Of a stretch of DNA of 64,000 nt, positions 60,531 to 64,000 are shown in pieces. The DNA is taken from assembly GCA_035079385.1 (NCBI GenBank), contig JAVHKY010000028.1, forward strand, positions 5,580,001-5,644,000, written 5' to 3'. Both the position numbers and the translations under genes were made by a program. The notes beneath the pieces were generated by a model. The model had not been told where the DNA came from and made no database searches. It saw nothing but the letters and a program-made list of their open reading frames with translations. Origin of the DNA: Aspidiotus rigidus. Taxonomy: Eukaryota; Arthropoda; Insecta; Hemiptera; Diaspididae. The stretch's first letter is position 1; every line of letters begins with the position of its first letter.

Positions 60531-61850
60531 CGAAGAAAAGCTCCACAGTACTTGAAAAAGTAAACTGGAGGGCAATTTGCAAGAACCGCAGAAAAATATA
60601 CAGGAAGCCGCGAGCGCGCTTTCGGCTAAGCAACCATTCTCAAGCGTAGATAAAAAGCGACTCGACGAGATGGGAAAAAAGTACAGTCACAACGACGGGG
60701 GAGAAGAAATCATGATTGAACTAGCGAAGTATGAGACTGTGAGTCATACTCGTAAACTAGTTCGACCAACCCCTCGTCCAGAATGTACCTGTTGAGTAGA
60801 TTTATATTATCGCTGTTAAGATGACGAATTATGTCAATGTTTTCCAAAGCACGGCGTTTGAAGTAAGCCTTCTCTCTGTGGAGGAGGGTTTCTGACCCCT
60901 CCCTGAAACCATGACCATTAGTTATAAGGTGGTCAGCAAATGCGGATTCGCCCAAATGCTTTTTTTCCCAATCTTTTAGGTGTTCGGCCACTCTAATTTT
61001 AATCTGACGACTAGTCTCGCCTACATACATCCCATTACAGTCCCTGCCGGCTATGCTATAAACTCCGCTCTTTTCAAGGGGCGGGACAGGGTCCTTTGAC
61101 CTGAATAACAGCCCTTTTACTGTCGTAGGATTATAAAACACCGGACGGAAACCGAAGGGGTGGACGGCGCGACTAAATTTCGAGTAAAATTTACCCAAGA
61201 AGGGGAGTTTAATGAAAGAGTCCTGCTATCGACAGAAGAGTCGCGGGGGAGGGAGGTAGTTGAATCAAGGCGATTCCGCGTGATCTTCCTCCGGATCATA
61301 AGGTCAATGTCCACGTTGACCTCATTCACTCTAGCCAAGTATTTTATAATATTGAGTTCTTTTTGGAAAGCTGCCTGGTTCAGCGGGATGCGGGTTAGTC
61401 GATGAATAAAACTATTAAACGCCGCGAACTTATGAGAAACAGGGCAGAATGACGAGCCGTGGACGATAATATCGGTCGAAGTATCTTTTCTATATATTGA
61501 AAATTCGTGGACTCCATCACTAACTGAGATGGTGAGATCCAAGAAGTTGGTATTAGAACCTCCAACTTCTAAGGTAAATTTGATGGAGGGATATTGAACA
61601 TTAAGATACTTAAGAAACTCACCAAGGAGATCTTGGGGACCGTTCACGCACATAGAACGACATCTACATAATATATCTGTACCAATAATGGACGTAATCC
61701 AGGAATACTTGGCCTGAGGTGAAGAGGTCAGCCTCAAATTTGGACATGAAGATCTCCGACACAAGGGAACCTAAAGGGGATCCGATAGGAATGCCAACCT
61801 CCTCTGGGAACTCGTAGAATTTCCCATTAAACTTGCAAAACTTGGCAACT
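60531..61850 (-). mobile_element. Penelope-like element C (family of copy A)
   Basis: The minus strand starts near 61850 with KFCKFNGKFYEFPEEVGIPI and GSPLGSL, then a damaged catalytic site (YVDV for YVDD, and the following Trp codon changed to a stop), then INFLDLTISV-like NTNFLDLTISV, SDGVHEFSIYRKDTSTD and RLTRIPLNQAAFQKELN. The last frame (60710-61198) has an intact GIY-YIG start: SGVYSIAGRDCNGMYVGETS. At least two frameshifts lie between. The 3' UTR keeps the hairpin GGTTGCTTAGCC-GAAAGC at about 60620 and ends ...GAGCTTTTCTTCG. It is 5' truncated, with no target duplication evident. It shows what copy A lost by its 11-base deletion. Confidence 0.9.
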
Positions 61851-61859
61851 TGCTGCTTT

Positions 61860-62870
61860 TCAATATCTTGTTTTCTGTGTCATTCATAAATATTTCCGCC
61901 ATCATAGGTGAAAACGGTCATCTCATCGCTAGTCCTTCATCCTAATTAAATTGAATCGGCATCTCCTCTGCTACTTTTACGCACTACTCCAATGGTATCT
62001 GTTGTTTCGCAGCAGGGTGAGAAGTTTCTCTTTTGATGCGGTGCCAAATATGTTTGTGCAGTGGTTGTATAAGCCTGTCTTTCCACAACGCTACAGATCA
62101 CAATCCGAAATTTAGACGATTGATTTCTTTCTTTCTTGTAGTCTAGCCGATCAAATTTCAACAGAATTTAGTTTTATTTCTGCAATGTGAAAAGCTCCTG
62201 CCTCGACAATAATTGATCAAACGCAATAAATTATAATATAAGTCAACTAGAACTGATAATACTTCACTGCAGCAACTGTCTAGTATATAAAAACAAATCA
62301 TTTGTACGCACGTGTGTCACATGTGAATGGTGACTGTGAGTCATTTACAAAGAAAGACAAATCAATAACGTAATAAACATTCAACATCTATCTCGAATGC
62401 GGAGTAGAAATCACTGTTTGTTATTCTTTCTTCTAGATTTTTATCAAAATTCCCGAAAGGGCGTGTCTCGTATGACAATCGCTTACTATAATGGCTTTCT
62501 ACGGGTGCCAACACTCATCTTGTACACGTGATCTATTCAAACGACTAATTTCAACGATTTGCTCTCGTTACTCACTGATCTGCGAGTGCAACTAAGAGCA
62601 AATCTCAGAAACCGCACAAACTTTTGAAGTATCAATTTCCTTTCTACCCAAATTTAAGAAAGATGGTGAACATCTTTTACCCTTACTATATCGATACTTT
62701 TCACCAACGTGTACGTTTTCAGTACTGATAAAAAGGTGTTCTTATCTCAGATTATTTTAGGTATTCATAATTTTCTTAAACGAGATGTATAATCATCAAT
62801 TACCACATGAGCTTTCACATCTTTAATCGCGGTATTGAGACCGGCGCGGAGCCACAAATACATAAGTTTA
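61860..62870. other. No gene recognised
   Basis: AT-rich, short frames only, no paired repeats seen. Confidence 0.4.
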
Positions 62871-62879
62871 CGTCATTTC

Positions 62880-63220
62880 TAGGATGACTACCACGTCGTT
62901 GACCAATAATAATAATATTATTCTCTCTTTACGTCACCGCCCTGTCGTCGTCGTTGTTGTTGTGGTCGCCGTGTCATTGCGTCTTCGTCTGTACAGAACT
63001 GCGAATACAGCCTCACTTTATACAAGAAAGCTATCGGTGCAGCATAGCGTGTACGGTGCATCGGTACTTTCTCGCTCATTTTCACATCATGCACGTGCTC
63101 AGTGTCTTTCACACTCGCTCACGATAGACGATGACGCCGAGCAACAAGAATATCATCGGCGAGTAGATGATCGTAAAGCACAGCCAACACAGCCCAGGTT
63201 CAACAACCGCTAATGTAATT
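62880..63220. promoter_or_regulatory. Possible promoter/5'UTR region
   Basis: GC and CpG are raised, with CGTCGTCGTTGTTGTTG codon-like repeats. On the minus strand CTTGTATAAAGTG (about 63020-63032) looks like a TATA box with a start-like GTTCTGTACAG about 25 bases on. The Tribbles gene is on this strand with missing 5' exons, but no kinase sequence follows here. Open frames on both strands are probably side effects of the composition. Confidence 0.25.
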
Positions 63221-63802
63221 GAATGCGGCTTATGGTATTGTTTTATGCACATTCTTTATGTAGGCTTGGGTACAGTCGTCGTTTTATTTCCTGCTCGATC
63301 ATCCATTTTCACTTTGCACTTTCATTCTTCCAATCGGCGAGAAGAGAAGCACCGTTTGAAATCTTACGTAATCCATTATTTCTGTTCGGCTCAATGAACA
63401 AATTGACTCTGGAGAATATAACTTTAACGAAGACCTTTTTTAAAATACGAGCTCTTATATTCGACTAAATGAAAAAAATTAAATAATCGCCGACCCTTAG
63501 GATCTAATTGCTATCGTTGTTTTTACGACAACACGGAAGCATTGAGGAGTACGATTTTTTATTCCAAAATTATCTTTTGATGGTTTTCATTAGTACAAAT
63601 CTGCTTTAGGACACGAGAATTCTAGGCTAACTGGATGATAATTCAAAATGCATTCTTTAAAATTTGACGAATTGGAATACGGTTTTATCATGTTGCCCCT
63701 ATGGTTCACAGAAATAAATTAAAATCAATGATAAAAATAATGATCATCAGTATTTCTCGTTTTCACTAGCTACATACTCATCTAAACAAGTAGATCGAAA
63801 AT

Positions 63803-63994
63803 TTGGAGGTGGAAAATTTCTATAGAATAAATTACAGTAGCATTACTGGGGAAAAAGGGAGACGGTCTGGTCAATTGGGTCTTTTACATCCCCTAGAAGA
63901 AACCGTTTCTTCAGTTCGTTCTCTCGGACATTCGTCTTCTTCCTTCAATCATACAAATCTGCAATCTAATGTAAAAATCCTGATAAATAATTAA
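63803..63994 (+). other. Unrecognised open frame at window end
   Basis: About 60 codons without ATG, serine-rich and protein-like (GEKGRRSGQLGLLHP, EETVSSVRSLGHSSSSFN), beginning near an acceptor-like AAATTACAG| at 63836 and ending in a stop at 63992. It might be a terminal exon. No family recognised. Confidence 0.2.
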
Positions 63995-64000
63995 TGGTGA

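Noticed and set aside
61160..61405. 81-codon plus-strand frame
   Set aside because: Antisense of PLE copy C.
62884..63213. 109-codon plus-strand frame rich in Val, Arg and Ser
   Set aside because: Its GTCGTCGTTGTTGTTG run gives open frames on both strands; more likely regulatory or UTR sequence than coding.

Overview
The window is eukaryotic nuclear DNA: AT-rich, gene-poor, with spliceosomal introns (GT...AG) and many transposable-element relics. The three recognisable host genes (an MBD2/3-type NuRD subunit, the complex I flavoprotein NDUFV1, and a Tribbles pseudokinase), together with Penelope-like, hAT, Jockey-like and tRNA-related repeats, point to an arthropod. A hemipteran-like insect is my best guess, from general impression only (short introns, many TAGGTA/TACCTA words). 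It cannot be proved from this sequence.

Layout. 1-23 kb holds no host gene I can name. It contains two decayed Penelope-like elements (PLEs; 1.0-2.5 kb and 8.2-9.1 kb), a decayed Jockey-like reverse transcriptase, several foldback or MITE-like inverted repeats, a dispersed repeat around an (AT)n tract, and one TATA/initiator-like site. At 23.5-24.0 kb lies a broken class-C beta-lactamase/serine-hydrolase gene. At 25.8-28.6 kb two genes sit close together on the + strand: an MBD2/3 gene with an uninterrupted reading frame whose methyl-CpG-binding domain lacks its second half, and NDUFV1 in eight recognisable exons. The presequence exon of NDUFV1 was not found.

29-36 kb is AT-rich and mostly empty, and may include the 3'UTR of the next gene. 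The last Tribbles exon (36374-36617, minus) and the preceding one (52904-53095, minus) are separated by a 16.3 kb intron. That intron is a transposon graveyard: tRNA-like SINE modules, MITEs, a hAT element with its own nested palindrome, a tandem repeat broken by both the hAT and a PLE, and four PLE copies or fragments. The 5' exons of Tribbles were not found and probably lie beyond the window.

53-64 kb holds a CpG-rich patch, a divergent PLE with an intact C-terminal reading frame including the GIY-YIG endonuclease, a pair of unrecognised minus-strand coding candidates (one with a signal peptide), another decayed PLE, and a possible promoter region near 63 kb.

Besides the genes, the main story is the PLEs. 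At least seven copies or fragments of several families are present. Some have clear target-site duplications, two carry an inverted piece of their own 3' end at the 5' junction, and four or five sequences share a hairpin followed by GAAAGC near the 3' end. No complete new host defence or metabolic system is visible.
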